A DNA stretch of 64,000 bases from Ascaris suum (taxonomy: Eukaryota > Nematoda > Chromadorea > Rhabditida > Ascarididae): the NCBI GenBank assembly GCA_013433145.1, contig CM024172.1:11432053-11496052 (forward strand), written 5' to 3'. Each line of letters opens with the position of its first letter. Position 1 is the stretch's first letter. The notes beneath the pieces were generated by a model. It was not told the DNA's origin. It did no database searches and saw only the letters and a program-made list of their open reading frames with translations. Positions 62,340-64,000 of the stretch are shown piece by piece. The position numbers were made by a program, and so were the translations under genes.

Positions 62340-63306
62340 ATTTAGTAGACGATGTCACCAATAAGAGTTAGAGTTTCATAAACTGAAATACAACAGTGAT
62401 TGAGACACCTCGTCATTCTTATCATAAGTGTACAACTTCGCATTATCCATAGTTAGATGACTCGACAGATCATTAATAAATATTCGAAACAGTAAGCATC
62501 TTCATGAAAATCGCTTATGAATCCACCATTCTCAAGGATGCAACTATTTGAAACGACACAACGTTCGCAGTTCGGTAGGGAGAGGTAATTGACTATGAGT
62601 GCAGTAATTGACTGGTTCAACAAAAGGTGAGCTTGGTGAAGCGAACTTGAGCAGAAGGCAGTAATGTATGGTTTAGCAAAAGCTATGTCTACAGCGTCCG
62701 GATAGTTGTTAGTACCGCTATGGAGTAGGTCTCTGATATGTTGATGAGAGTAACCCGATATCAACAATACGTTTTACGAGGACGCGGAATTAGTGAGGAA
62801 AAAGCAGTTTGAGGCAAAGGAGATGGTTATCTACGTGGGCTTAGTTATGGAATCACATTGTCTTGCACACATTACTGACGATTAGGTTAATAGATCAATA
62901 ATCAATAGCTTCACTTCTAGTGCCGCTTTAATGCAAGCATAACTAGCGCATTTTTCAATGTGTTTGGCAACATGGCCATTCAGTAGATATATAGAGGGTA
63001 TGTGGTAGCTCCGTTCGACTCCACTTTTCATCTGTTAGTCAAAATAATACGGTGACGACAGAGCTGGCATTATTCAACTGTATGCATCGTTTTATACAAA
63101 GGAGGCAAGTGATTTATGATTAACTGATAAGAGGATGTTGATCTGCATTGATGTATCATTTTCCAGAATTGTTTTGCGACACTTAAGCGAACATTCCTTG
63201 TAGGCTGCGCAGTTGCAAGCAACCTCAACAGTTGAAGCTTATTCGTAGGCATACTATGAGGGGAAGCTGGATAGTCTCTTTTAAAGGAGAACACAAATAA
63301 ACACAT
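62340..63306 (-). mobile_element. Decayed non-LTR retrotransposon reverse transcriptase (LINE relic)
   Basis: Read on the minus strand, pieces of a Jockey/CR1-like ORF2 appear in the correct order. A linker KQFWKMIHQ...LPPLYK lies near 63170-63080 (like FWKYVRSK...PPLY), ITISFASN near 62840 (like YRPISLTSN), and IGLLSS near 62750. VDIAFAKPYIT near 62690 matches the palm motif YIDFAKAFDT; HLLLNQS and NYLSLPNCERCVV follow. After a frameshift come FINDLSSH near 62465 and KLYTYDK near 62430, at the position of the catalytic KLYADD. The spacing from the FAK motif to the last (about 260 nt) fits a real enzyme. Stops and frameshifts separate the pieces, and the active-site Ala-Asp-Asp is lost, so it is a pseudogene. 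No poly-A tail or target duplication was identified. Confidence 0.7.
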
Positions 63307-64000
63307 TCCTTGAATAAGTCTTGAACTATACGAAAGAATTTACTGTAGTATTCATTTCCCGACACCTAGCTTGTTCGCGAAAATATTTTGTCAACCGCAA
63401 ATTGATCGCAACAAATTTGCGCACACATAATTTTTTTTTTTTTTGACCACTGAATGCATTAGTTGTTGGAAGTATTAGGCGTGATGACTATGCATAAAAT
63501 GAGACAGTGAAGTGCTTATAATGGCGATCGATTGCAAACGAGCATAACTGAGACAGCAAAAATTTTCATATGTGAGAAGCAAGTGGAGAATATTATTTTG
63601 TGCGCTCATCAAGAAAATATGCCGCACGGATGCTTTCGACGTGGTAACTCAATCATCTGATAGCAATGGCACTCCGAAAATAGTCAATATATGGAGCGTT
63701 GTGATCACTTAATATAACAGAAGGATGAGGAGATGAGATAATAATATCCATTACTTCTGATATCCGATTAAGTTCTCCTTCCAAGCATCTCATTTGCATC
63801 ATGTTCGACACTATCGACCGTCAGCAGCAACATCATTTCCATTGTCAGCGATGCTCTCGCATCGAAGTACTAACTAATCGCTACCCAAAGAAACCAACCT
63901 GCCTGTTATATTTTCATCCGCTTACGCCTCACTCAATAAGAAAAATGTCAACATTACAGAATTGTGCTGAAAATTCCAGTTAATCTAGTTTTTTAATGCA
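63307..64000. other. Right edge, nothing identified
   Basis: Lies 5' (on the minus strand) of the retrotransposon relic, where an endonuclease domain would be expected, but I recognise none. No exon or RNA gene is supported. Confidence 0.4.

Overview
The window looks like nuclear DNA from a nematode. It is AT-rich, its genes have many short exons, its introns are T-rich on the transcribed strand and mostly end in TTTCAG or TTTGCAG, and one gene encodes a SET-9/SET-26-type PHD+SET protein of typical nematode length. I cannot name the species. No bacterial, organellar, tRNA or rRNA gene was recognised.

Left half (about 0.6-27.6 kb, minus strand): one very large gene. Following splice phase from exon to exon, I rebuilt 28 exons that sum to 4797 nt, an open frame of 1598 codons plus stop. 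The protein starts with an acidic and then Y/S/G/Q-rich low-complexity region. A glutamine-rich central region with an AT-hook follows, then a complete C4HC3 PHD finger, a SET domain lacking the catalytic Asn-His, and a long basic tail. This is the KMT2E/SETD5 (MLL5) family, whose C. elegans members are set-9 and set-26. The 21 exons from 25.2 kb (exon 3) to 4.0 kb (exon 23) join in a single consistent frame. The first two exons and the last three are less certain.

Centre (27.6-30.25 kb): the intergenic region between two head-to-head genes. It contains a G-rich tract and no supported coding exon.

Right of centre (30.25-43.8 kb, plus strand): a complete 14-exon gene for the NOL10/Enp2 homologue. 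This is an N-terminal WD40 beta-propeller protein with a NUC153 motif, an acidic region and a basic tail, and it belongs to the small-subunit processome. The exons sum to 2256 nt (751 aa plus stop) with every splice phase matching.

Right third (44.3-64 kb): no host gene could be supported. It holds long (TA)n tracts, G/C homopolymers, small tandem arrays and one copy of an approximately 220-bp dispersed repeat whose partner lies inverted in NOL10 intron 10. At 62.3-63.3 kb on the minus strand lies a decayed non-LTR retrotransposon reverse transcriptase with motifs in the right order and spacing but frameshifted and with a mutated active site.

The two host genes link a predicted histone-mark reader with ribosome biogenesis only by position. 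Shared regulation through the intervening 2.6 kb is possible but is an inference.
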